This document shows, one piece after another, positions 7,813-15,812 of a stretch of DNA of 28,863 nt. The stretch comes from DLAJ01 sp023663615 (lineage in GTDB: Bacteria > Bacillota > Clostridia > Lachnospirales > Lachnospiraceae): NCBI GenBank assembly GCA_023663615.1, contig JAMPHA010000030.1, positions 1 through 28,863 of the forward strand, written 5' to 3'. The position numbers and the translations under genes are program-made. Position 1 is the stretch's first letter. Every line of letters starts with the position of its first letter. The notes beneath the pieces were generated by a model. It was not told the DNA's origin and made no database searches. It worked only from the letters and a program-made list of their open reading frames with translations.

Positions 7813-9099
7813 ATGGTTATTTCTATGGAAAAGAAGTGTGGGAAAACGGAGCGGCGCAGGCGGCTGATACGCATCGGGATTGCGGTGGAGGCGGCGGGCA
7901 TATGCGCGGTGATTCTTTTTGGCGCTCATACAAAAGACAAAACGGCAGGAGCGGAAACGGACGGATACCAATATGAGAGTATTGGGAACGCCGGGGACGC
8001 GGCAGATCCTGTGGACGCGTATCAGGATGGGAAAGCAGACCGGGCGGTGAGCGAGACACTTTCGGCGGACGGGTATTGGTATGAAGAGGCAGACGGAGCG
8101 ATAAGCGAGACGCTTTCGGCGGATGCCGGATGGTATGGAGAAGCAGAGGAAACGGCAGGCGGAAAAAAGGATTACATCACATGGGTGGACTTCAATGTCA
8201 CGGCGGACGCCATGCGCTGCGCCCTGCAATATGACCTTGATACCTACGGAAGCGACTGCCATATTGACTGGATCGTGCTGCTTGCGTATGCGGGCTGCCG
8301 CGGCGGCGGAGAGTTTTCGGCAAAATCGCTGGGCTATATCCGCGATCTTGCCGAGCGGATGAAAAACAACGAGACGACGGTGGAAAAGCTCTCGAACGAG
8401 CTTTCTTATTTTGACTATTATTATGAGGCGTATTCCGCGGTGCTGGGCGGTTATGTCGGGGAATACGAGATTGGGCGGCAGGCGGAGGACGGGAGCGCGG
8501 TCATGGAACGCGTTTACGGCGTCAAGGTGTTTTCACCGATCGCAAAAGGGTTTGCGTACAGCGACTATGACGATTTCGGCGCGTCGCGGAGTTATGGCTA
8601 CCGGCGCCCGCATTTGGGGCATGACATGCTCGGTGTGATCGGCACGCCGATCGTTGCGGTCGAGTCCGGCTATGTGGAGGCGCTCGGATGGAACCGCTAC
8701 GGCGGCTGGCGCATCGGCATCCGTAGCTTTGACGGCAGGCGCTATTATTACTACGCGCATCTGCGGCAGAATTATCCCTACGCGGAGGGGCTTGCGGAGG
8801 GAAGCGTCGTGACGGCGGGGGATGTGATTGGTTATATGGGACACACGGGCTACAGTACGACGGAGAATGTGAACAATATCGAGACGGTGCATCTGCATTG
8901 GGGCTTGCAGCTTATTTTTGACGAGTCGCAGAAGAACGGAAACAATGAGATCTGGGTGGACTGTTACGCACTGACGAACTTTTTATCCGGTTATCGGAGC
9001 GCCGTGGAAAAAGTCGGCGATACCAGGGAGTGGGTCCGCAGCGTTCCCATGAACGATCCGGCGGCGGAGGCGTATGCGGAGGAGCATCCTGTGGAATGA
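7813..9099 (+). CDS. Membrane-anchored M23 (LytM-type) metallopeptidase
   Basis: Predicted 428-residue peptidoglycan endopeptidase. A basic N-terminus (KTERRRRLIR) and one hydrophobic helix (about 20-38) act as anchor or signal. Next comes a low-complexity stretch with a tandem repeat (AVSETLSADGYWYEEADG then AISETLSADAGWYGEAEE, about residues 77-112). A conserved helical region follows (about 117-220, DYITWVDFNVTADAM...). The C-terminal M23 domain has the zinc motifs H267-L-G-H-D271 and H360-L-H362, plus GDVIGYMGHTGYS. ATG 7813 has AGGA 5 bases upstream; ATG 7825 (MEKKCG) and GTG 7783 are alternatives. Family members cut cross-bridges in the wall during growth or sporulation; the anchored layout is also seen in SpoIIQ-like proteins, but that identity is not shown. 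Confidence 0.88.
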   Translation: MVISMEKKCGKTERRRRLIRIGIAVEAAGICAVILFGAHTKDKTAGAETDGYQYESIGNAGDAADPVDAYQDGKADRAVSETLSADGYWYEEADGAISETLSADAGWYGEAEETAGGKKDYITWVDFNVTADAMRCALQYDLDTYGSDCHIDWIVLLAYAGCRGGGEFSAKSLGYIRDLAERMKNNETTVEKLSNELSYFDYYYEAYSAVLGGYVGEYEIGRQAEDGSAVMERVYGVKVFSPIAKGFAYSDYDDFGASRSYGYRRPHLGHDMLGVIGTPIVAVESGYVEALGWNRYGGWRIGIRSFDGRRYYYYAHLRQNYPYAEGLAEGSVVTAGDVIGYMGHTGYSTTENVNNIETVHLHWGLQLIFDESQKNGNNEIWVDCYALTNFLSGYRSAVEKVGDTREWVRSVPMNDPAAEAYAEEHPVE

Positions 9100-9204
9100 A
9101 ATACGGAAATGAAATCGCATAGGAAATCAATCAGACGGACAAACCAGCTTATATAGAAATTGAAAATATGATCAGACAAACATATATCATGAAGCGTGGA
9201 TTTG

Positions 9205-9213
9205 TGGTATAAT
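9205..9213 (+). promoter_or_regulatory. Extended -10 promoter of the DUF3791/DUF3990 module
   Basis: TGGTATAAT at 9205-9213 is a perfect extended -10. No good -35 is seen 16-18 bases upstream, which is compatible with an extended -10 promoter. The site is 74 bases ahead of the first gene of the module. Confidence 0.5.
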
Positions 9214-9286
9214 AAGTTTAATTTTAGATCGTTATCGTATGATCTGGATGTCAGGCGTTACGTGCTGGCGGAAACGAGGGATGACA

Positions 9287-9499
9287 ATGCCGGAAAAAAG
9301 GTTGAATAATATTATATTTCTTATGTATTTGGTGACAGAAAGCTATTGTAATAAGCATCATATTTCTGTGGAAGAATTTTTGGAACTGGACGAAAAATAT
9401 GCAATACTGAATTATGTGGCAGAATGCCCGGATGTATTTGACAGCCTGACAAGCGGAGAGATGGCCGGGGAGGTGGAGCAGTATGTGTCACAAGCTTAA
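9287..9499 (+). CDS. DUF3791-like small protein, candidate antitoxin
   Basis: A 70-residue acidic protein (MPEKRLNNIIFLMYLVTESY...). The start at 9287 is chosen because GAGGG lies 6 bases upstream; ATG 9281 is too close to that site. The pattern of an N-terminal helix, then VEEFLELDEKYAILNYVAECPDVFDSL, resembles the DUF3791 family, small helical proteins encoded beside DUF3990. It overlaps the next gene by 17 bases. By analogy with other modules of this shape it may neutralise or guide the DUF3990 protein. That role is inference. Confidence 0.62.
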   Translation: MPEKRLNNIIFLMYLVTESYCNKHHISVEEFLELDEKYAILNYVAECPDVFDSLTSGEMAGEVEQYVSQA

Positions 9500-10034
9500 A
9501 ACCATTTTATACCACGGAACAGCGTCGGAGATACGGCAGGTCGATGTGGCGCTTGGACGGGAGAGGAAAGATTTCGGAAAAGGGTTTTATATGGCAGTCT
9601 CAAAAGAGCAGGCGATCGGGATGATGCATAAAAAGTATCGGGAGGTCGTGAGAAGAAGCAGGGGAAAACAGGATGAGGCTTTTTCAGAAAAATTGTATGA
9701 GATTACGCTGGATGGAAGCTGCTTTTCCAAGTTAAAAATAAAAATGTTTTCCACAGCAGATTCGGAATGGCTGGATTTTGTTCTGATGTGCAGAGAAAGA
9801 GGTGGTATGCCGCACGATTATGATATGGTGGTCGGACCGACTGCAGATGACGATACGGCTTTTTGTCTAAAAGCATATTGGGACGGGTTTTATGGAAAAG
9901 TCGGTTCAGAGAATGCCAAAAAGATCCTGCTTGATAATTTAGAAACGGAAAATTTAGGGGTGCAGTATTTTATAGGAAAGCAGGGGGCGGCAGATCAACT
10001 CATTAAGGATATACAGGCGATCGCATGGAGGTAA
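9483..10034 (+). CDS. DUF3990 protein, ADP-ribosyltransferase-like fold
   Basis: A 183-residue soluble protein. The N-terminus ILYHGTASEI followed by FGKGFYMAVSKEQA matches DUF3990, a family whose H...Y pattern (YHGT, then GxGFY) resembles the ADP-ribosyltransferase superfamily. A third catalytic acidic residue could lie in SEWLDF or near D145, but I cannot place it with confidence. GGAGG lies 9-13 bases before the ATG. It overlaps the upstream DUF3791-like gene and is followed 4 bases later by another small gene, with the ribosome binding site of that gene inside its own end. The tight three-gene overlap suggests a toxin-antitoxin-like or effector module. No toxicity can be claimed from sequence. 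Confidence 0.68.
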   Translation: MCHKLKTILYHGTASEIRQVDVALGRERKDFGKGFYMAVSKEQAIGMMHKKYREVVRRSRGKQDEAFSEKLYEITLDGSCFSKLKIKMFSTADSEWLDFVLMCRERGGMPHDYDMVVGPTADDDTAFCLKAYWDGFYGKVGSENAKKILLDNLETENLGVQYFIGKQGAADQLIKDIQAIAWR

Positions 10035-10038
10035 GTCA

Positions 10039-10284
10039 ATGGATGAAAGCAGAATTGAAACGACAAAGGGAATGTGTGTCGTGGCATTGACAAAGCATCT
10101 GATGAAGAGACAGAATATCGGGCATGAGGCGGCTTATAAAAAGTTATTGAAAATGGAGCTGTATAAGCTGCTGCTTGATTCTGAAACACGACTCTTTCTT
10201 GAGACAAATGAATATTTGTGCGAAGCATGTAATAAGGAACTGGATGAGGGAAAAGACGCTTTGTATGAGTATATCAATTGTTAG
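10039..10284 (+). CDS. Second DUF3791-like small protein
   Basis: An 81-residue helical protein (MDESRIETTKGMCVVALTKH...). The phrases AAYKKLLKMELYKLLLDSE and LETNEYLCEACNKELDEG fit the DUF3791 pattern (a helix, Y..L, then a Y near the middle). The start is set by GGAGGT at 10026-10031, within the end of the DUF3990 gene. The module is thus small gene, DUF3990, small gene. The two small proteins share a layout but little sequence, so they may be an ancient duplication or two partners with different jobs. Confidence 0.6.
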   Translation: MDESRIETTKGMCVVALTKHLMKRQNIGHEAAYKKLLKMELYKLLLDSETRLFLETNEYLCEACNKELDEGKDALYEYINC

Positions 10285-10340
10285 AAGATTACGTTGCGGG
10301 AACTATTTTAATGAAAAAAGAATTACGGAGGCTGCAGCCT

Positions 10341-11477
10341 ATGAGTCAAAATAGCTATAGAAAAGGAATTGTCATGTGCGCTGTTCTGGCGGTCTTATCG
10401 GGCTGTGCGTCAAAGACAGGTCAGACAGGGAACGGAAGCGGAAACTATCTCACGATGGAAGAAGTGAAGGCGGTAGTCCTTGAAAACGCGGGGGATTCGG
10501 AAGAGCAGGTCCGGTTTGTGCGGATCCATCTGGATACGGATGACGGCGCTGCGGAATATGAGGTTGAATTTCTCTGCGAGACGGCGGAATATGATTATGA
10601 GGTCAATGCAAGGACAGGAGAAATCCTTTCCGTGAACTTTGAGATCGGCGATTACAACATTGCGGCGGTACCCGATGAGATTCTGCCGCCCGAAATGCAG
10701 TCAGGCGTGCCGGATGCGGACATGCAGGCGGAGGTGCAGCCGGGGGCGGATACGCAGTCAGGCGGGACGTTCGAGGGTACGCAGCAAGGAGACGCGTCAG
10801 GCGCCCGGTCGGACGGAACATCCGTTGATCCCCAGTCTGGCGGAGGCGCGTCGGACACCCAGCCGGGCGGAGCGGCGTCGGAAATGCAGTCAGGAGACGG
10901 AGCGCCGGGAACCCAGCCGGGCGGTGAATCGTCAGACACCCAGCCGGGCGGAGCGTCCGCCGGCACGCAGCAGAGCGCACCGTCAGGAAATGCGCAGTCC
11001 GGGGCGGCGCAGTATATCGGCGCCGAGGCGGCAAAACAGGCGGCGCTTTATCATGCCGGGCTGAATGCGGACGGGGTGCGCTTTCTGCACGCGCATTTGG
11101 AATGGGACGACGGGTGCTGGATCTACGACGTGGAATTTCATGACAATACGACCGAGTATGATTATGAGATCGACGCGGTGAGCGGCGCGGTGCTGGCGTA
11201 TGACTGCGATGCGGAATATGCGCATCATGATGCGCATCACGGAGGGAACAATGCCGCGTCAGGCGCTCAGATCGGCGCGGACGACGCGAAACGGATCGCG
11301 CTGGAATACGCGGGCGTTGCCGAGACGGAGACGCAGTATCTGGAAGTGGAATATGATTATGACGACGGCAGAGCCGAATATGAGGTGCAATGGTACGTGG
11401 GACGGACGGAATATTCCTGTGACGTCAACGCCGCCACGGGAGAGATTCTCAGTTTTGAAAAGGAAGTGGAAAAATAA
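10341..11477 (+). CDS. Lipoprotein with three PepSY-like domains
   Basis: A 378-residue predicted lipoprotein. ATG 10341 has CGGAGG 9 bases upstream and gives the signal MSQNSYRKGIVMCAVLAVLSGC with lipidated C22; ATG 10311 is possible. Three PepSY-like units lie at about 34-100, 223-293 and 309-378. Each has an initial helix (MEEVKAVVLENAG, AEAAKQAALYHAG, ADDAKRIALEYAG) and an EYDYE- or EYSCD-type strand ending TGEILS or SGAVLA. Between units 1 and 2 is a roughly 110-residue linker of degenerate SGG/PGG-DTQ repeats, likely unstructured. PepSY domains are often found as inhibitors or chaperones of secreted peptidases. It is followed by the butyrate promoter, so it is not part of that operon. 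Confidence 0.85.
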   Translation: MSQNSYRKGIVMCAVLAVLSGCASKTGQTGNGSGNYLTMEEVKAVVLENAGDSEEQVRFVRIHLDTDDGAAEYEVEFLCETAEYDYEVNARTGEILSVNFEIGDYNIAAVPDEILPPEMQSGVPDADMQAEVQPGADTQSGGTFEGTQQGDASGARSDGTSVDPQSGGGASDTQPGGAASEMQSGDGAPGTQPGGESSDTQPGGASAGTQQSAPSGNAQSGAAQYIGAEAAKQAALYHAGLNADGVRFLHAHLEWDDGCWIYDVEFHDNTTEYDYEIDAVSGAVLAYDCDAEYAHHDAHHGGNNAASGAQIGADDAKRIALEYAGVAETETQYLEVEYDYDDGRAEYEVQWYVGRTEYSCDVNAATGEILSFEKEVEK

Positions 11478-11500
11478 CACCGGCTATCCCGCACTTTTCA

Positions 11501-11529
11501 TTGCAAAACTTGGGTCTCTATGTTAGAAT
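11501..11529 (+). promoter_or_regulatory. Promoter of the butyrate operon
   Basis: TTGCAA (11501-11506) and TAGAAT (11524-11529), 17 bases apart, have a TG extension before the -10. The leader to the thl start is about 75 bases. No inverted-repeat operator for a redox regulator was recognised in it. Confidence 0.5.
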
Positions 11530-11612
11530 ATCAGCAGAGCACAATGATAAAAAAATAACAATCATTGACATGCCCCGAAACGGGTCTTAAATCAAATCAG
11601 GAGGGATTAGCA

Positions 11613-12794
11613 ATGGCAAAGAAAATTGTTTTGGCAGGTGCCTGCCGTACGGCGATCGGCACGATGGGCGGCGCGCTCAGCACAACGCCGGCATCGGTTC
11701 TCGGCTCTATCGTGATTAAGGAAGCCTTAAGCAGAGCGGGAGTTCCCGCGGATGCTGTCGATCATGTCTATATGGGCTGCGTGATTCAGGCAGGACTCGG
11801 ACAGAACGTTGCGCGTCAGGCATCCATCAAGGCAGGGCTGCCGGTGACGACGCCTGCGGTTACCGTCAACGTTGTGTGCGGTTCCGGATTGAACTGTGTG
11901 AATATGGCAGCACAGATGATTACGGCGGGCGACGCCGATATTGTGGTTGCGGGCGGTATGGAGAATATGTCCATGGCTCCTTACGCAGTGATGCAGGGAC
12001 GCTACGGCTACAGAATGAACAACGGCAAACTGGTGGACACCATGGTAAACGATGCGCTGTGGGATGCGTTCAATGATTACCATATGGGTATCACGGCGGA
12101 GAATGTGGCGGAGCAGTACGGACTGACCCGCGAGCAGTTGGACGAGTTTGCAGCATGGTCCCAGCAGAAATGCGAGAAGGCAATGGCGGAAGGCAAATTC
12201 AAGGATGAGATCGTTCCTGTTGAGGTAAAGAAGAAAAAAGAGACCGTGATCGTGGACACCGACGAAGGACCGCGCGCGGGCGTTACCAAAGAGAGCATTG
12301 CGAAGCTGCGCGGCGCGTTTAAGCCGGACGGCATCGTAACGGCAGCAAACGCATCCGGCATTAACGACGGCGCGGCTGCAATCGTTGTGATGAGTGAGGA
12401 AAAGGCAAAGGAGCTGGGCGTTAAGCCGATGGCAACGTTCGTTGCGGGCGCGCTCGGCGGCGTGGATCCTTCCATCATGGGCGTTGGTCCCGTACCGGCG
12501 ACGAAGAAGGCAATGGAGAAAGCCGGCATGAAGATTGACGACTTTGATCTGATCGAGGCGAACGAAGCGTTTGCGGCACAGTCCCTTGCGGTACAGAGAG
12601 ACTTGGGATTCAGCAACGACGTGCTCAATGTCAATGGCGGCGCGATTGCACTCGGACATCCTGTCGGCGCATCCGGCTGCCGGATCCTTGTCACGCTGCT
12701 TCATGAAATGGTAAAGAGAGACGCCAAGAAAGGTCTTGCGACACTCTGCATCGGCGGCGGCATGGGCTGCGCGACCATCGTAGAGCGCGACTAA
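11613..12794 (+). CDS. thl: Acetyl-CoA acetyltransferase (thiolase)
   Basis: A 393-residue biosynthetic thiolase that condenses two acetyl-CoA into acetoacetyl-CoA, the first step towards butyrate. The start at 11613 follows AGGAGGGATTAGCA. The active-site residues are C89 (NVVCGSG), H349 (GHPVGASG) and C379 (LCIGGGMG), and the length is normal for the family. It is the first gene of the thl-crt-hbd-bcd-etfB-etfA cluster, all on the + strand and closely spaced. Confidence 0.96.
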   Translation: MAKKIVLAGACRTAIGTMGGALSTTPASVLGSIVIKEALSRAGVPADAVDHVYMGCVIQAGLGQNVARQASIKAGLPVTTPAVTVNVVCGSGLNCVNMAAQMITAGDADIVVAGGMENMSMAPYAVMQGRYGYRMNNGKLVDTMVNDALWDAFNDYHMGITAENVAEQYGLTREQLDEFAAWSQQKCEKAMAEGKFKDEIVPVEVKKKKETVIVDTDEGPRAGVTKESIAKLRGAFKPDGIVTAANASGINDGAAAIVVMSEEKAKELGVKPMATFVAGALGGVDPSIMGVGPVPATKKAMEKAGMKIDDFDLIEANEAFAAQSLAVQRDLGFSNDVLNVNGGAIALGHPVGASGCRILVTLLHEMVKRDAKKGLATLCIGGGMGCATIVERD

Positions 12795-12815
12795 GCCATT
12801 TGAATCAAAAAACGA

Positions 12816-12846
12816 TTAGGAGAATACCCCAAGGGTGTTCTCCTAA
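12816..12846 (+). promoter_or_regulatory. Intercistronic hairpin between thl and crt
   Basis: A 14-bp stem (12816-12829 with 12833-12846), including one G-T pair, closes on a 3-base loop. There is no following T-run. It lies between thl and crt, 22 bases after the thl stop. Its position and the missing T-run suggest an mRNA-processing or 3'-end-stabilising structure, or partial attenuation, which would let thl be expressed above the later genes. Confidence 0.7.
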
Positions 12847-12888
12847 CTGTGCGTATAGATTGAAAATCAAAGAAAGGAACATACGACC

Positions 12889-13665
12889 ATGGCATTTGTA
12901 TTATATGAACAAAAAGAAGCAATCGGCATTATCACGATCAACCGCCCGGAAGCGCTCAACGCGTTAAACTCCGCGGTGCTTGATGAACTGAGCGCAGTGA
13001 TCGACGGCGTGGATCTTGCCGCCGTCAGATGTCTCGTGCTGACCGGCGCAGGCGAGAAATCCTTTGTCGCGGGCGCGGACATCGGCGAGATGAGCGCGTT
13101 GACGAAAGCGGAGGGCGAGGCGTTCGGCAAAAAAGGAAACGATGTATTCCGCAAGTTAGAGACGCTGCCGGTTCCGGTGATCGCGGCGGTAAACGGCTTT
13201 GCATTAGGCGGCGGCTGCGAGCTCTCCATGAGCTGCGATATTCGGATCTGCTCGGATAACGCGGTATTCGGACAGCCGGAAGTCGGTCTTGGCATTACGC
13301 CGGGCTTTGGCGGAACGCAGAGACTGGCAAGACTGGTCGGCGCAGGCATGGCGAAGCAGCTCATTTATACGGCGAGAAATATCAAAGCGGACGAGGCATA
13401 CAGGATCGGACTTGTCAACGCTGTTTACCCGCAGGAGGAACTGATGGCGCAGGCGGAGAAGATGGCGGCAGGCATTGCGAAAAACGCACCGATTGCGGTC
13501 CGCAACTGCAAGAAGGCGATCAACGACGGACTGGACGTATCCATGGACGAGGCGATCGTGATCGAGGAGAAGCTGTTCGGGGACTGCTTTGAGACCCACG
13601 ATCAGGTAGAGGGCATGACCGCATTTTTGGAGAAGAGAAAAGAGAAGAACTTCACGAACAACTGA
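12889..13665 (+). CDS. crt: 3-hydroxybutyryl-CoA dehydratase (crotonase)
   Basis: A 258-residue enoyl-CoA hydratase family protein that dehydrates 3-hydroxybutyryl-CoA to crotonyl-CoA. Visible family motifs are the oxyanion-hole AGADIGEM (about 61-68) and FALGGGCELSM with catalytic E111, and FGQPEVGLGI with catalytic E131. GAAAGGAACATACGACC precedes the ATG. The length is standard. In the pathway it acts after Hbd, although its gene comes before hbd here. Confidence 0.95.
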   Translation: MAFVLYEQKEAIGIITINRPEALNALNSAVLDELSAVIDGVDLAAVRCLVLTGAGEKSFVAGADIGEMSALTKAEGEAFGKKGNDVFRKLETLPVPVIAAVNGFALGGGCELSMSCDIRICSDNAVFGQPEVGLGITPGFGGTQRLARLVGAGMAKQLIYTARNIKADEAYRIGLVNAVYPQEELMAQAEKMAAGIAKNAPIAVRNCKKAINDGLDVSMDEAIVIEEKLFGDCFETHDQVEGMTAFLEKRKEKNFTNN

Positions 13666-13730
13666 TCGGAAGCCGAAACAAGGATCAAAACGGCGTATGA
13701 GCCGCTAGGAAAATAAAAGGAGGAAACAAC

Positions 13731-14573
13731 ATGAAGGTAGGTATTATCGGCGCGGGAACGATGGGTTCCGGTATCGCGCAGGCATTTGCAATGACGGACG
13801 GCTACGAGGTATGTCTCTGCGACATTAAGGAGGAGTATGCCGAGGGCGGCAAAGCCAAAATCTTAAAGAACATGAATTTCCTTGTGAGCAAGGAGAAGAT
13901 CACACAGGAAAAAGCAGACGAGGTCATGGGAAAGATCACAACCGGTCTGAACAATATCTGCGGCGAGTGCGATCTGATCGTGGAAGTTGCGCTTGAGAAG
14001 CTGGAGATCAAGCAGAACATCTTCAAGGAGTTAATGGGAATCGTAAAGAAGGACTGCATGTTCGCGAGCAACACCTCCTCCCTTTCCATTACGAAGATCG
14101 GCGAGGGCTTAGACAGACCGATGATCGGTATGCATTTCTTCAATCCGGCTGACAGAATGAAGCTCGTGGAAGTCATCAAGGGCGAGAATACGCCGCAGGA
14201 AATGGTGGACAAGATCAAAGCGATCGCGACGGAAATCGGCAAGACGCCGGTTGAGGTCAAAGAGGCGCCGGGCTTTGTTGTCAACAGAATCCTGATCCCG
14301 ATGATCAACGAGGCGATCGGCGTGCTGGATGCAGGAACCGCTTCCGCAGAGGACATCGACGTTGCGATGCAGCTCGGCGCTTCCCATCCGATGGGTCCCC
14401 TTCATCTCGGTGATCTGATCGGCTTAGACATCTGCCTTGCGATCATGGAAGTTCTTTACAATGAGACAAAGGACGAGAAGTACGCGCCGCAGCCACTCTT
14501 AAAGAAGATGGTTGCAGACGGCAAGCTTGGCAAGAAGACCGGCGAAGGCTTCTTTGATTACAGCAAAAAGTAA
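13731..14573 (+). CDS. hbd: 3-hydroxybutyryl-CoA dehydrogenase
   Basis: A 280-residue NAD(P)-dependent dehydrogenase that reduces acetoacetyl-CoA to 3-hydroxybutyryl-CoA. The nucleotide-binding motif GAGTMGSG lies at 7-14. The catalytic His is H135 in MHFFNPADRM, and the C-terminal helical domain (from about 187) ends GEGFFDYSKK. The start is preceded by AAAGGAGGAAACAAC. The length matches the family (about 280-282). Confidence 0.96.
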   Translation: MKVGIIGAGTMGSGIAQAFAMTDGYEVCLCDIKEEYAEGGKAKILKNMNFLVSKEKITQEKADEVMGKITTGLNNICGECDLIVEVALEKLEIKQNIFKELMGIVKKDCMFASNTSSLSITKIGEGLDRPMIGMHFFNPADRMKLVEVIKGENTPQEMVDKIKAIATEIGKTPVEVKEAPGFVVNRILIPMINEAIGVLDAGTASAEDIDVAMQLGASHPMGPLHLGDLIGLDICLAIMEVLYNETKDEKYAPQPLLKKMVADGKLGKKTGEGFFDYSKK

Positions 14574-14632
14574 AACAGCCGCAGAACGAGCAGAAAGGCA
14601 TGTCATTTAATTTTATATGGAGGAATAAGATC

Positions 14633-15799
14633 ATGGATTTCACGTTAAGCAAAGAACATGAAATGGCGAGACAGTTATTCAAGGATTTCGCCGAAAAAGA
14701 AGTAAAGCCTCTTGCGCAGGAGGTCGATGAGAACGAACAGTTCCCGAGAGTCACTGTGGACAAGATGGCAAAATACGGATTTTTGGGCATTCCTGTACCG
14801 AAGGAGTTCGGCGGACAGGGCTGCGATCCGTTGACCTATGCAATGTGTGTGGAGGAACTTTCCAAGGTTTGCGGAACAACAGGCGTTATTGTTTCCGCGC
14901 ATACCTCCCTCTGCTGCGATCCGATTCAGACCTACGGTACGCCGGAGCAGAAAGAGAAATACCTGATCCCCCTTGCAAAGGGTGAGAAGTTAGGCGCGTT
15001 CGGCTTGACGGAGCCGGGTGCCGGAACGGATGCGCAGGGACAGCAGACCAAAGCGGTTCTTGACGGCGACGAGTGGGTATTGAACGGTTCGAAGTGCTTC
15101 ATCACAAACGGAAAAGAAGCGGACGTGTATGTGATTATTGCCGTGACCGGAAAGGTGGAGAAGCGCGGCAAGATGCTCAAAGAGATTTCCGCATTCATCG
15201 TAGAAAAAGGAACACCGGGCTTTACGTTCGGCACAAAAGAGAATAAAATGGGTATCCGCGGATCCTCTACTTATGAGCTGATCTTTACGGACTGCCGTAT
15301 CCCGAAGGAAAACCTGTTAGGGCAGCAGGGCAAGGGCTTCAATATCGCGATGCATACGCTGGACGGCGGACGGATCGGTATTGCGGCACAGGCGCTCGGC
15401 ATTGCAGAGGGTGCGCTGGAGACGACCGTGAACTATGTCAAAGAGAGAAAACAGTTCGGCAGAAGCATCGCCGCATTCCAGAACACCCAGTTCCAGCTTG
15501 CGGATTTGGCGACGAAGGTGCAGGCAGCGCAGCTTTTGGTCTATAAGGCGGCAATGAAGAAGGCAGAGTATGCAAAGAACCCGAAGATTTCTTATTCCGT
15601 AGAGGCGGCAATGGCGAAGTTATACGCGGCGGAGGTCGCAATGGAAGTAACGACGAAGTGCGTACAGTTCCACGGCGGCTACGGCTACATCAGGGAATAC
15701 GATGTAGAGAGAATGATGCGTGATGCCAAGATTACGGAAATCTACGAGGGAACTTCTGAGGTTCAGCGTATGGTTATTTCTTCTGACTTATTAAAATAG
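14633..15799 (+). CDS. bcd: Butyryl-CoA dehydrogenase
   Basis: A 388-residue short-chain acyl-CoA dehydrogenase that reduces crotonyl-CoA to butyryl-CoA. The start at 14633 follows ATGGAGGAATAAGATC. FAD/substrate motifs such as GLTEPGAGTD and the catalytic base E372 (IYEGTSEVQRM) are present. In butyrate producers Bcd forms a complex with EtfA/EtfB and couples crotonyl-CoA reduction by NADH to reduction of ferredoxin (flavin-based electron bifurcation). The two ETF genes follow directly, the first only 13 bases later. Confidence 0.95.
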   Translation: MDFTLSKEHEMARQLFKDFAEKEVKPLAQEVDENEQFPRVTVDKMAKYGFLGIPVPKEFGGQGCDPLTYAMCVEELSKVCGTTGVIVSAHTSLCCDPIQTYGTPEQKEKYLIPLAKGEKLGAFGLTEPGAGTDAQGQQTKAVLDGDEWVLNGSKCFITNGKEADVYVIIAVTGKVEKRGKMLKEISAFIVEKGTPGFTFGTKENKMGIRGSSTYELIFTDCRIPKENLLGQQGKGFNIAMHTLDGGRIGIAAQALGIAEGALETTVNYVKERKQFGRSIAAFQNTQFQLADLATKVQAAQLLVYKAAMKKAEYAKNPKISYSVEAAMAKLYAAEVAMEVTTKCVQFHGGYGYIREYDVERMMRDAKITEIYEGTSEVQRMVISSDLLK

Positions 15800-15812
15800 G
15801 AGGTAAATTATC

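Noticed and set aside
10741..11005. CRISPR-like array from repeated DNA in the PepSY gene
   Set aside because: The repeats are imperfect, in frame, and encode a Gly/Ser/Gln-rich linker; no spacers or cas genes occur.
11727..12704. Long minus-strand open frame of 325 codons opposite the thiolase gene
   Set aside because: It is exactly antisense to a well-conserved gene, is rich in Cys/Arg/His with no recognisable domain, and has no ribosome binding site. It is a shadow of codon bias.
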